Positions 14,825 through 22,206 of a stretch of 29,432 nt of DNA are shown here, one piece after another. Source of the stretch: Elusimicrobiota bacterium (GTDB lineage: Bacteria > Ratteibacteria > UBA8468 > B48-G9 > JAFGKM01); assembly GCA_012515635.1 (NCBI GenBank), contig JAAYXZ010000061.1:1-29432 (forward strand). The letters run 5' to 3'. The translations under genes were made by a program, and so were the position numbers. Numbering within the stretch: the stretch's first letter is position 1; the number at the start of each line of letters is the position of its first letter. The notes under the pieces were generated by a model. It was not told the DNA's origin. It worked only from the letters and a program-made list of their open reading frames with translations, and made no database searches.

Positions 14825-15808
14825 ATGGAAAAAGAATACAGGTATATAAAAAGTTTTATTAAGCACAACTTCCGCCATTTTAATGCCGCTGTTGTAACCG
14901 CCGCTTCTGAGGCGTATATCCAGCACCTTGAAAAGGGCGGAAAGATGATGATGACACTGGCAGGGGCGATGAGCACAGCGGAGTTAGGGCTTACTCTGGC
15001 AGAGATGATACGGAGAGGGAAGGTCCATGCTATCACCTGCACAGGCGCAAACCTTGAGGAAGACCTGTTCAATCTGGTAGCGCATAACCACTATGTCATG
15101 GTCCCTAACTACCGGGATTTTTCCCCGAAAGATGAGGAGAAACTGTTAAAGAAACATCTTAACAGGGTAACCGACACCTGTATTCCGGAAGAAGAGGCAA
15201 TGAGACGGCTTGAGAAGGCAATGCTCAAATACTGGCAGAAAGCGGAAAAAAAGGGGAAACGGTATTTCCCTTACGAGTATATGTATCAGGTCCTGCGCAG
15301 CGGGGAACTTAAAAAATACTATGAGATAGACCCCAAAAACTCATGGATGGTGGCTGCCTGTGAAAAGAATATCCCTATATTCGTTCCCGGTTGGGAGGAC
15401 TCCACATTAGGCAATATGTTTGTCTCTCAGGTTAAGAAGAACAACCTGCGAAACATATCCACAGTAAAATCAGGGCTGGAGACAATGAGTTTCCTGATTG
15501 AATGGTATCGGGAAACATCAAAGGACACAAGCATAGGGTTTTTTCAGATAGGCGGCGGTATCGCCGGAGACTTTCCTATCTGTGTAGTGCCGCTTATAAG
15601 GCAGGACCTCAGAGACAAAAAATGCAAACTTTGGGGATACTTCTGCCAGATATCGGACAGCACAACATCATACGGCTCGTACAGCGGGGCAATCCCAAAC
15701 GAAAAAATCACATGGGAGAAACTGGGGGCGGACACTCCAAAATTTGTCATTGAAAGCGATGCCACTATCATAGCGCCATTGATATTTGCCTATGTGCTCG
15801 CAGAATAG
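14825..15808 (+). CDS. Deoxyhypusine-synthase-like enzyme
   Basis: A 327-residue member of the deoxyhypusine synthase (DHS) family. In eukaryotes and archaea DHS uses NAD and spermidine to modify a lysine of eIF5A; bacterial members are usually homospermidine-synthase-like or uncharacterised. Seen here: LAGAMSTAELG near the NAD site, TCTGANLEED, FVPGWEDSTLGNM, QIGGGIAGDF, and SGAIPNEKITWEKL with K299 aligning to the catalytic lysine of DHS. The sequence therefore looks catalytically intact. AGGAG precedes ATG 14825. No polyamine gene is adjacent. The substrate is likely a polyamine rather than a protein, since bacteria lack eIF5A; that is inference. Confidence 0.82.
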   Translation: MEKEYRYIKSFIKHNFRHFNAAVVTAASEAYIQHLEKGGKMMMTLAGAMSTAELGLTLAEMIRRGKVHAITCTGANLEEDLFNLVAHNHYVMVPNYRDFSPKDEEKLLKKHLNRVTDTCIPEEEAMRRLEKAMLKYWQKAEKKGKRYFPYEYMYQVLRSGELKKYYEIDPKNSWMVAACEKNIPIFVPGWEDSTLGNMFVSQVKKNNLRNISTVKSGLETMSFLIEWYRETSKDTSIGFFQIGGGIAGDFPICVVPLIRQDLRDKKCKLWGYFCQISDSTTSYGSYSGAIPNEKITWEKLGADTPKFVIESDATIIAPLIFAYVLAE

Positions 15809-15817
15809 TCCTTCAAC

Positions 15818-15831
15818 CGCCCAAAAGGGCG
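15818..15831 (+). other. Small hairpin after the DHS-like gene
   Basis: CGCCC-AAAA-GGGCG, ten bases after the stop. No T-run follows, so termination here is unproven. Confidence 0.35.
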
Positions 15832-15863
15832 CCTGCATTCCGTATGTAAAGGACGCCTTCAAT

Positions 15864-15892
15864 TTGACTTATGACGGATTTTATCCTAAAAT
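15864..15892 (+). promoter_or_regulatory. Promoter for serA
   Basis: TTGACT (15864-15869), 17-base spacer, TAAAAT (15887-15892); start near 15899, then AGAGGA before ATG 15920. Confidence 0.65.
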
Positions 15893-15919
15893 ACTTCCAT
15901 TAAATATAGAGGATAAATT

Positions 15920-17506
15920 ATGGAAAAGAAGATAAAAATACTGATAACAGATTCTCTTGAAAAGGAAGGCGTTGAGATATTAAAGAAAGCCGGCTTTGAA
16001 GTTACAGAGGCAGGGAAACTCACCCCTGACCAGTTATGTGAAATCATTGACGGGTTTGATGCTGTGTTTGTAAGAAGCGCCACCAAGATAACCGCCGCGG
16101 TGATAGAGAAAGGCAAGAGTTTGAAAATCATTGGGCGCGCAGGCGTAGGGCTGGACAACATTGATACAGAGGCAGCAACCAATGCGGGTATTATTGTAAT
16201 GAACGCGCCCGAAGGCAATACCCTCTCGGTAGCAGAACACGCCATAGGCATGCTTCTCGCGCTTGCGAGAAATATCCCTGCCGCAAACCAATCCTTGAGA
16301 ACAGGCGCATGGGAAAAAAAGAAGTTTATGGGGGCAGAGGTCTATAACAAGACACTGGGCATCATAGGGTTGGGTCGCATAGGGAGAAGAGTAGCAAAGG
16401 TCGCCAACAGTTTAGGGATGAAGGTTTTAGGGTGCGACCCTTATGTTGAGAAGACATCCCTGCAAGAATCGGATATCACCATCGTAACCCTGCAAGGACT
16501 CCTTAAACAATCGGATTTTATTTCGCTACATATCCCGTTTACTGAGGACACAAGCCACCTTATCGGGGCAAAAGAGTTGGATTTGATGAAAGAGACCGCA
16601 TACATCATCAACTGCTCCAGAGGCGGCATTATAGACGAGGAAGCACTCGCAGAATATATCAAGCAGGGCAAGATAAGGGGAGCGGCTATTGACGTGTTTG
16701 AAAAAGAGCCGCCCTCTCCGGACAACCCGCTTTTATCGTTGGAGCATGTTATTGTAACCCCTCACCTTGGCGCATCCACAAAAGAGGCGCAGGTAAATGT
16801 CGCTCAGCAACTGGCATCCCAGATAGTATTGGCTTTCACCACTCAAGAAGTCCGCAATGCTGTCAACCTGCCGTTGCTGGACAAGGCATCTATGGAAAAA
16901 CTACAAGGTCAACTCTCCCTCGGAAAGAAACTCGGAATATTTTTGAAACAACTGACAACAGGCAGCATAAAGGATATACACATAACATACTCAGGAGAGA
17001 TAACCCATTATGACCTCTCGCTCTTGAGAGCAAATATCATCATCGGCCTATTACAAGAGAAGGAAGAGAAGATAAACCCCGTAAACGCACTCCTTGTTAT
17101 GAAGAGAAGAGGAATTTCCCTTGTGGAGGAGAGGGAGGAGAGCGGCGGAGAATTTACAAATCTTATAACAGTCGCCGTTAAAGACGGCAAAAAAGTTTCA
17201 GCATCAGGTACTCTCATAAAAAAAGGTGAGGAGAGGATTGTTAAGATAAACGGTTTTTCTGTTGACGCATCCCCTGACGGTTATCTTCTTGTCTGTTATA
17301 ACGAAGATAAACCGGGCATAATGGGCCACATCGGAACAATTTTAGGGGAGACAGGTGTCAATATCGCATCTATGACTTTAGGCAGAGACAAGAAAGGCGG
17401 ACAAGCAATAACGGTCTTAAATCTTGACCATGAAATAGATACAAAAGTACTAAACAAAATAGAGGAATTTTCGGCTATTCATTCTGTAAAACTTGTAAGG
17501 ATATAA
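15920..17506 (+). CDS. serA: D-3-phosphoglycerate dehydrogenase
   Basis: A 528-residue long-form SerA, first step of serine synthesis: 3-phosphoglycerate to 3-phosphohydroxypyruvate with NAD. The N-terminal substrate domain has RSATKITA and GRAGVGLDNID; the NAD domain has GIIGLGRIGRRVA; NCSRGGIIDEEAL holds the catalytic arginine region, and TPHLGAST the catalytic histidine. After about residue 315 comes the allosteric substrate-binding domain, then a C-terminal ACT domain (VCYNEDKPGIMGHIGTIL…NIASMTLGR) that usually senses serine. It has its own promoter and is followed by a 163-base gap, so it appears monocistronic. All domains are intact. Confidence 0.95.
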   Translation: MEKKIKILITDSLEKEGVEILKKAGFEVTEAGKLTPDQLCEIIDGFDAVFVRSATKITAAVIEKGKSLKIIGRAGVGLDNIDTEAATNAGIIVMNAPEGNTLSVAEHAIGMLLALARNIPAANQSLRTGAWEKKKFMGAEVYNKTLGIIGLGRIGRRVAKVANSLGMKVLGCDPYVEKTSLQESDITIVTLQGLLKQSDFISLHIPFTEDTSHLIGAKELDLMKETAYIINCSRGGIIDEEALAEYIKQGKIRGAAIDVFEKEPPSPDNPLLSLEHVIVTPHLGASTKEAQVNVAQQLASQIVLAFTTQEVRNAVNLPLLDKASMEKLQGQLSLGKKLGIFLKQLTTGSIKDIHITYSGEITHYDLSLLRANIIIGLLQEKEEKINPVNALLVMKRRGISLVEEREESGGEFTNLITVAVKDGKKVSASGTLIKKGEERIVKINGFSVDASPDGYLLVCYNEDKPGIMGHIGTILGETGVNIASMTLGRDKKGGQAITVLNLDHEIDTKVLNKIEEFSAIHSVKLVRI

Positions 17507-17669
17507 TTAAAGAGAATTTAAAAAATGAAGATATATTTTTTAACTATAGAAAAACCAAGCAGAATAATATTTTCGTTTTTAGCGCATTTTTCTCGCCTTA
17601 CAGAATGTTCTGCCGCTTGATTCCTCTCTGACAGACAGGTGTATTGTTAACCTGCTCATTATTAGGGGG

Positions 17670-19253
17670 GTGATTATCATTAACGACACAAACATAATAC
17701 GGCTTTTTCTACCATGGGCTATACTATGGGGCATTATCACTCTGATTATTGGCTACTTATGGAGAAAGTTCGTCTCCGAAAGAGCGTTGCACGCGGCAGA
17801 GAGACGCGCAAAAGATATCGTTCAGGAAGCAGAAAACCTTGCGTTGAACAAGAAACGCGAGATTGATATTGAAGCGAAGGAGTTGATTTATCGTCTCAAG
17901 ACAGAGTTTGAACGAGAGACGCGCAACAAACGGAAAGAGTTACAGTTTCAGGAGAAACGGTTACAGCAGAGAGAGTTGAACATAGAACGGAAACTTGAAG
18001 TTCTTGATAAGAAAGAGGCGGATATCTCGCTGAGCGAAAGAGGCGTAGAAGAGAAGATAAGCGCCTTAAAGAACAAGGACGAGGAACTACGCACTCTGCT
18101 TGAAGAGGCAAAACAGAACCTTGCCCGCATCTCAGGCATATCTCCCGAAGAGGCGAAGAGCCAACTCTTGAGAGTGATGGAGGATGACGCCAAGAAAGAG
18201 GCGCAGAACATTATACGGAAACTGGAAGAAGAGGCGCGGAACACAGCGGAAGAGAAAGCAAGGAAGATTATCCTCATATCTATGCAACGGCTTGCGCCAG
18301 AACACGCATCCGAAAGCGTTGTATCCGTTGTGAGTTTGCCGAACGATGAAATCAAGGGACGAATTATCGGAAGAGAAGGGCGTAATATACGGGCATTTGA
18401 GATGGCAACAGGCGTGGATATTATAGTTGACGATACTCCTGAAGCAGTTACTCTCTCCTCTTTCAACGCATACCGCAGAGAGATAGCGCGGCAAACCCTT
18501 GAACGGCTTATCGCTGACGGAAGGATTCATCCGGGCAGGATTGAAGAGGTGGTTGAAAAAGTAGAAAAGAAAGTGGAAGAAGATATGATAGCAGAAGGCA
18601 AAACAACCATCTTTGAGGTCGGCATAGAGAATGTCCATCCCGAGATTATAAAACTTCTCGGACGCCTTAAATATAGAACGAGTTACGGACAGAACTCCCT
18701 GCAACACGCAAAGGAGAGCGCTTTCCTTGCAGGGATGATTGCCGCAGAGATGGGCTTTGACATAAAGACGGCAAAACGCGCGGCGCTATTACATGATATA
18801 GGAAAAGCGGTGGACCAAGAGGTAGAGGGAGCGCACCCCGAGATAGGCTCAGAACTTCTTAAAAAATACGGAGAGGCGGATGTAATCGTTAATGCCACCG
18901 CCGACCACCACAAGGATGCTGAAACGAACAACCCTTATACACTGCTTGCCCAGATATCAGATGCAATATCTGCAACAAGGCCCGGCGCAAGACGCGATAC
19001 TCTGGAAAAATACATACGGCGTATTGACGACCTTGAAAAGATTGCGTCTGCTTTTGAAGGGGTTGATACAGCGTTTGCTATCTCCGCAGGCAGGGAGATA
19101 CGGGTTATAGTAAAACCCTCAAAAATCTCTGACGAGAGAGCAAAGGACCTTGCAAGAGAAATCGCAAGAAAGATTGAAGCAACACTGCAGTACATAGGGC
19201 AGGTAAAAGTAACTGTCATAAGAGAGAAAAGAGAGACCGAACTGGCTAAATAG
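17670..19253 (+). CDS. rny: Ribonuclease Y
   Basis: A 527-residue RNase Y, a membrane-anchored endoribonuclease that starts mRNA decay. Order: N-terminal span (about residues 10-28), long coiled coil (about 35-205, rich in Glu/Lys/Arg), KH RNA-binding domain (IKGRIIGREGRNIRAFE), and HD domain with AALLHDIGKAVD and ATADHHKDAE for metal-dependent cleavage. The start is uncertain. GTG 17670 is inside a near-perfect Shine-Dalgarno (AGGGGGGTGAT, 17664-17674); the codons correctly spaced from it are ATC (17676) and ATT (17679), and no ATG, GTG or TTG follows before the membrane span. A rare ATT/ATC start is therefore plausible. HU follows with its own promoter. Confidence 0.93.
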   Translation: MIIINDTNIIRLFLPWAILWGIITLIIGYLWRKFVSERALHAAERRAKDIVQEAENLALNKKREIDIEAKELIYRLKTEFERETRNKRKELQFQEKRLQQRELNIERKLEVLDKKEADISLSERGVEEKISALKNKDEELRTLLEEAKQNLARISGISPEEAKSQLLRVMEDDAKKEAQNIIRKLEEEARNTAEEKARKIILISMQRLAPEHASESVVSVVSLPNDEIKGRIIGREGRNIRAFEMATGVDIIVDDTPEAVTLSSFNAYRREIARQTLERLIADGRIHPGRIEEVVEKVEKKVEEDMIAEGKTTIFEVGIENVHPEIIKLLGRLKYRTSYGQNSLQHAKESAFLAGMIAAEMGFDIKTAKRAALLHDIGKAVDQEVEGAHPEIGSELLKKYGEADVIVNATADHHKDAETNNPYTLLAQISDAISATRPGARRDTLEKYIRRIDDLEKIASAFEGVDTAFAISAGREIRVIVKPSKISDERAKDLAREIARKIEATLQYIGQVKVTVIREKRETELAK

Positions 19254-19340
19254 AAAAAAGCAGGGGCGGGAAAACCCTTAAACAATAGGGTATTCAAGGA
19301 GACGAAAACAGGCAAACCCTTGCTATATTGAAAATTCCTC

Positions 19341-19369
19341 TTGACAAAATTTTGTATCCCTTGTATTAT
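19341..19369 (+). promoter_or_regulatory. Strong promoter for the HU gene
   Basis: TTGACA (19341-19346), 17-base spacer, TATTAT (19364-19369): near consensus. It is followed by GAGGAGGTGA (19387-19396), five bases before ATG 19402. Confidence 0.8.
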
Positions 19370-19401
19370 GTATGAAAATTGACAAAGAGGAGGTGAGATA
19401 A

Positions 19402-19671
19402 ATGAATAAGGCACAGTTGATTGATGCGGTAGCAAAGGTTGTAAGTTCTAAGAAAGAAGCTGCAGCAGCCGTAGATGCGGTGTTGAATGCAGTCACATCA
19501 ACCCTGAAAAAGGGGCAGACAGTTACTCTGGTTGGATTCGGAACATTTAAGGTTGCCAAGAGGAAAGCAAGAACAGGCAGAAACCCGCAGACAGGGAAAG
19601 AGATGAAGATTCCTGCGAAGAAGGTTCCGGTTTTCAAGGCAGGAAGCAAACTAAAAAAAGCGGTCAAGTAA
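19402..19671 (+). CDS. hup: HU-family DNA-binding protein
   Basis: An 89-residue histone-like protein. MNKAQLIDAVAKVV is the standard start, VTLVGFGTFKV leads into the basic arm, and RKARTGRNPQTGKEMKIPAKK carries the RNPxTGxxMxI segment that intercalates into the minor groove. It works as a dimer that bends and compacts DNA. A near-consensus promoter, an excellent ribosome site and a strong terminator point to high expression as a single gene. HU rather than IHF is the default call. Confidence 0.95.
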   Translation: MNKAQLIDAVAKVVSSKKEAAAAVDAVLNAVTSTLKKGQTVTLVGFGTFKVAKRKARTGRNPQTGKEMKIPAKKVPVFKAGSKLKKAVK

Positions 19672-19680
19672 AATTCAATA

Positions 19681-19728
19681 AGAGAAGCGGACTTAATAGC
19701 AATGTCCGCTTTTCTTATTTTTTTTATC
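19681..19728. terminator. Intrinsic terminator shared by HU and lepB
   Basis: AAGCGGAC (19685-19692) pairs with GTCCGCTT (19704-19711), extended by flanking A/T pairs, followed by TTCTTATTTTTTTT on the plus strand. lepB ends inside the T-run from the other side. Confidence 0.85.
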
Positions 19729-20233
19729 TTCTGAACGGATAGTGCGACTTAAGGAGAGAGAACTCTTTCAGAGGCCAGTATTTACACACAACTCTGCTTT
19801 TAATCAAAGAACCATCAACAGGACCCCAAACACTGCTGTCTTCGCTTTTGTTTCTGTTATCCCCAAGCAAAAAATAACTGCCCTCAGGAATTTTTGTTTC
19901 AAGTGTATAGACAGGCGCTTCTTGGATATACGGTTCGTTGAGTTTACTGCCGTTGATTAAAACAGACCCTTTCACAACCGTTATGGTTTCAGACGGAAGC
20001 CCCACGACCCTTTTTATCAGCCACTCTTTATCTCCTTTGGGCGCTTCCAACAACACGATATCGTATCTCTTCAAAACATCCTTTTTTACCACAGCCACCC
20101 TATTGCCGGGTTGAAACAGCGGCTCCATAGACGAAGAAACTATCTCCGCAAAACGGACCTCCTTCACCCCGAAGATGTAGCCCACAAAAAAAATGAAACC
20201 AAGAAAAACAATGTTTTTTATCAGCCGTATCAT
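19724..20233 (-). CDS. lepB: Signal peptidase I
   Basis: A 169-residue type I signal peptidase: one N-terminal span (about residues 5-22), SSSMEPL with the catalytic serine S35, KRVVGLPSE with the general base K74, and GDNRNKSEDSS as box E. It cleaves signal peptides of Sec and Tat exports at the periplasmic face; the barrel and TPR proteins in this window would be substrates. The length is at the short end of the family and the beta-rich cap is reduced. The start at 20233 is set by a promoter whose predicted start site is the A of the ATG and by the lack of a ribosome site. Its 3' end lies in the HU terminator. Confidence 0.94.
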   Translation of the reverse strand: MIRLIKNIVFLGFIFFVGYIFGVKEVRFAEIVSSSMEPLFQPGNRVAVVKKDVLKRYDIVLLEAPKGDKEWLIKRVVGLPSETITVVKGSVLINGSKLNEPYIQEAPVYTLETKIPEGSYFLLGDNRNKSEDSSVWGPVDGSLIKSRVVCKYWPLKEFSLLKSHYPFRR

Positions 20234-20239
20234 ATGTAT

Positions 20240-20268
20240 ATTCTAATGCCAAAGCAGGCACAGGTCAA
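20240..20268 (-). promoter_or_regulatory. Leaderless promoter for lepB
   Basis: Minus strand: TTGACC (20268-20263), 17-base spacer, TAGAAT (20245-20240), six bases to the A of the ATG at 20233. Confidence 0.65.
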
Positions 20269-20312
20269 TTCTACGCCACTCGCCAAACGCCGCATACCAT
20301 AACGATGGATAA

Positions 20313-20341
20313 TTGATATTTTTCCGTTCTGCGCCTATAAT
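20313..20341 (+). promoter_or_regulatory. Leaderless promoter for the MBL-fold gene
   Basis: TTGATA (20313-20318), 17-base spacer, TATAAT (20336-20341), six bases to ATG 20348, no Shine-Dalgarno. Divergent from the lepB promoter. Confidence 0.7.
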
Positions 20342-20347
20342 AATCTT

Positions 20348-20944
20348 ATGATTATAGAGAAAATTGTTGTAGGCGAGTTTCAGACAAACTGTTATATCGT
20401 TGGCTGCGCAAAGACGAAGAAAGGGTTCATCATAGACCCCGGCGATGACAGCGAAAACATAAAAGCGGTTATACATAGATTAGGGATAGCGCCGTCTTTC
20501 ATCTTGAACACCCACGGGCATATGGACCACATAAAGGATAACGACAAGTTTAATCTTCCTGTCTACATACACTCTCAAGACAAGGAATGTCTGACTAATC
20601 CCGCAAAGAACCTCTCCCAGTTGTTCGGGACAGACATCATTCTGAACATTCAAAGTTTTGCCGTTGAGGATGGCAGCGCCTTACAGGCAGGAGAATTATC
20701 TTTTAAGGTGCTTCATACTCCGGGGCATAGCCCCGGATGTATCTGCTTACAACACAATGATATCGTCTTCACAGGAGACACACTCTTCTGCGGCGGTTAC
20801 GGCAGGACTGATTTTCCGGGCAGTTCCCCGACATCCCTTTTCAAGTCCATACGAGATAGACTTATGACACTCCCTGATAATACCGTTATTCATCCCGGAC
20901 ACGGACCGTCCTCTACCATCGGTCAGGAACGCGGGTTTTTTTGA
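20348..20944 (+). CDS. MBL-fold metallohydrolase, glyoxalase II-like
   Basis: A 198-residue metallo-beta-lactamase-fold hydrolase. THGHMDH (H56, H58, D60, H61), TPGHSPG (H127), FTGDTLF (D144) and HPGHGPSSTIG (H185) form a complete two-metal site of the YcbL/GloB type. Relatives are often annotated as hydroxyacylglutathione hydrolases, though most small ones have other thioester or unknown substrates. The C-terminus, GQERGFF, is a few residues shorter than the usual GEExRTNPFL ending, and the last codons run through seven T residues. The gene converges with queC and overlaps it by 22 bases. Confidence 0.88.
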   Translation: MIIEKIVVGEFQTNCYIVGCAKTKKGFIIDPGDDSENIKAVIHRLGIAPSFILNTHGHMDHIKDNDKFNLPVYIHSQDKECLTNPAKNLSQLFGTDIILNIQSFAVEDGSALQAGELSFKVLHTPGHSPGCICLQHNDIVFTGDTLFCGGYGRTDFPGSSPTSLFKSIRDRLMTLPDNTVIHPGHGPSSTIGQERGFF

Positions 20945-21582
20945 GTTATAGCGGCAAAAGCGTTCGTTCTTATCAGACAACTGGGGCATCGCCCGCAAGG
21001 TTTTTCTCCACTCTCATAGCAAGACCAGGTCAGCGACTGCAGGTCTATCCCAAGCGAAACACCCTTACGGATAATCTCTTGCTTGGACATACGAAGCAAC
21101 GGCGTCTTCAACTTTATTTTTTTGCCTTCCGCTGTCTTCTTAGTCGCTACATCTATGAGTTGCTGAAACCTCGTCGCATACTCAGGCGTGCAATCGGGAT
21201 AGCCGGAAAAATCAACGGAGTTGATGCCTATAACTATCGCTTCCGCATCAAAGGTCTCGGCTAACGCCAACGCCAGCGATATAAATATGGTGTTTCTTGC
21301 GGGGACATAGGTTGACGGTATCTCCCCTCTTTTAACTCTTTGCGGCATCTTTGCTCTTTTATCTATTAACGCAGAGTTCAGAGAGGAGAGGTCTATTTTC
21401 ATTATGATATGTTTTTTTACTTTCAGCGATTTACAAATTTTTTTTGCGAAAGCAATCTCTTGTTTGTTTCTCTGTCCGTAATCCAAAGTCAAGGCATATA
21501 TCTCATAGCCGTCTTTCTTTGCCATAGTTGCGGCAACACAACTGTCCATCCCGCCTGATATGAGGCATACCGCCTTTTTCAT
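20923..21582 (-). CDS. queC: 7-cyano-7-deazaguanine synthase
   Basis: A 219-residue QueC, which converts 7-carboxy-7-deazaguanine to preQ0 with ATP and ammonia, on the way to queuosine in tRNA. The PP-loop is SGGMDS (9-14); ALTLDYGQRNKQE, YVPARNTIFISLALALAE and GINSVDFSGYPDCTPE are family blocks; CGRCPSC and an upstream SCYESG cysteine make the zinc site. GGAGATGAG precedes the ATG, which overlaps the queE stop as ATGA. It is the last gene of the minus-strand run and overlaps the MBL-fold gene end to end. Confidence 0.95.
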   Translation of the reverse strand: MKKAVCLISGGMDSCVAATMAKKDGYEIYALTLDYGQRNKQEIAFAKKICKSLKVKKHIIMKIDLSSLNSALIDKRAKMPQRVKRGEIPSTYVPARNTIFISLALALAETFDAEAIVIGINSVDFSGYPDCTPEYATRFQQLIDVATKKTAEGKKIKLKTPLLRMSKQEIIRKGVSLGIDLQSLTWSCYESGEKPCGRCPSCLIRTNAFAAITQKNPRS

Positions 21583-22175
21583 CTCATCTCCAACACTTTA
21601 TGCATTTGGATACGCATATACCAGTTGTTTTGAGGATGCCGTTTCAGAAACCCTGCTATACGGTTTGCGATATTGCGGTTGTTGTCCACCGGCTGCAATA
21701 CAACGGGGACGGTTATCCTTTTATCTATAAACGCTATATCTTTTATCCCTGTTATCACATACTTGAACTCATCCGCCCGTTTCAAGAACCGCTCATCATA
21801 GGCATACCTGAAACTCTTAAGCGCTTCCCTTTTAGGGCTGACAGTTATCCAGTCGGGCAATATCTCCTGCCAGATTGTCCCGTTTGTCTCAACTGCTACC
21901 CGATATTTTTTCTTTTGCAGCGCCTTTACCAAAGGTGACAGGTCCTGTAAAAAGGGCTCTCCGCCTGTAATACATACCTGAGAAGACGGATATCTTGCTA
22001 TCTCCTTCATTATCCGCTCTAATCCCTTTCGTCTCCCCTTTTCCCAAGCATTTTTTGTATCGCAGAACCCGCACCCGAGATTACAACCGGACAGCCGTAT
22101 GAATATAGCGGGGATACCCTGACGCAACCCTTCCCCCTGCAAGGAATAAAATATCTCGGAGATATCATATATCAT
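21579..22175 (-). CDS. queE: 7-carboxy-7-deazaguanine synthase (radical SAM)
   Basis: A 198-residue QueE. It rearranges 6-carboxytetrahydropterin to 7-carboxy-7-deazaguanine using a 4Fe-4S cluster and SAM. CNLGCGFC (C31, C35, C38) is the radical SAM motif CxxxCxxC; SEIFYSLQGEG is the usual start, and VCITGGEPFLQ the SAM-binding GGE motif; ETNGT follows. It precedes queC with a four-base overlap, so the two steps are translationally coupled. QueD, the preceding enzyme, is not in the window. A 31-base gap separates it from the aminotransferase gene; I see no preQ1 riboswitch in that gap. Confidence 0.94.
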   Translation of the reverse strand: MIYDISEIFYSLQGEGLRQGIPAIFIRLSGCNLGCGFCDTKNAWEKGRRKGLERIMKEIARYPSSQVCITGGEPFLQDLSPLVKALQKKKYRVAVETNGTIWQEILPDWITVSPKREALKSFRYAYDERFLKRADEFKYVITGIKDIAFIDKRITVPVVLQPVDNNRNIANRIAGFLKRHPQNNWYMRIQMHKVLEMR

Positions 22176-22206
22176 AATAAAACGGACTTCGCCCTTATCT
22201 TTGTGT

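Noticed and set aside
17601..17612. CAGAATGTTCTG palindrome as a LexA-like site
   Set aside because: Does not match either classic SOS box and lies upstream of rny, not a damage gene.
17525..17620. A 31-codon frame MKIYFLTIEK before rny
   Set aside because: No Shine-Dalgarno and no family resemblance; probably chance in AT-rich intergenic sequence.
18132..18707. Long minus-strand frame opposite rny
   Set aside because: Shadow of the coiled-coil and KH coding region; no ribosome site and no recognisable domain.
19274..19291. ACCCT/AGGGT hairpin as the rny terminator
   Set aside because: Five base pairs with an 8-base loop and no T-run; too weak.
22176..22206. preQ1 riboswitch before queE
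   Set aside because: Only 31 bases separate the genes, and no hairpin plus A-rich tail is visible.
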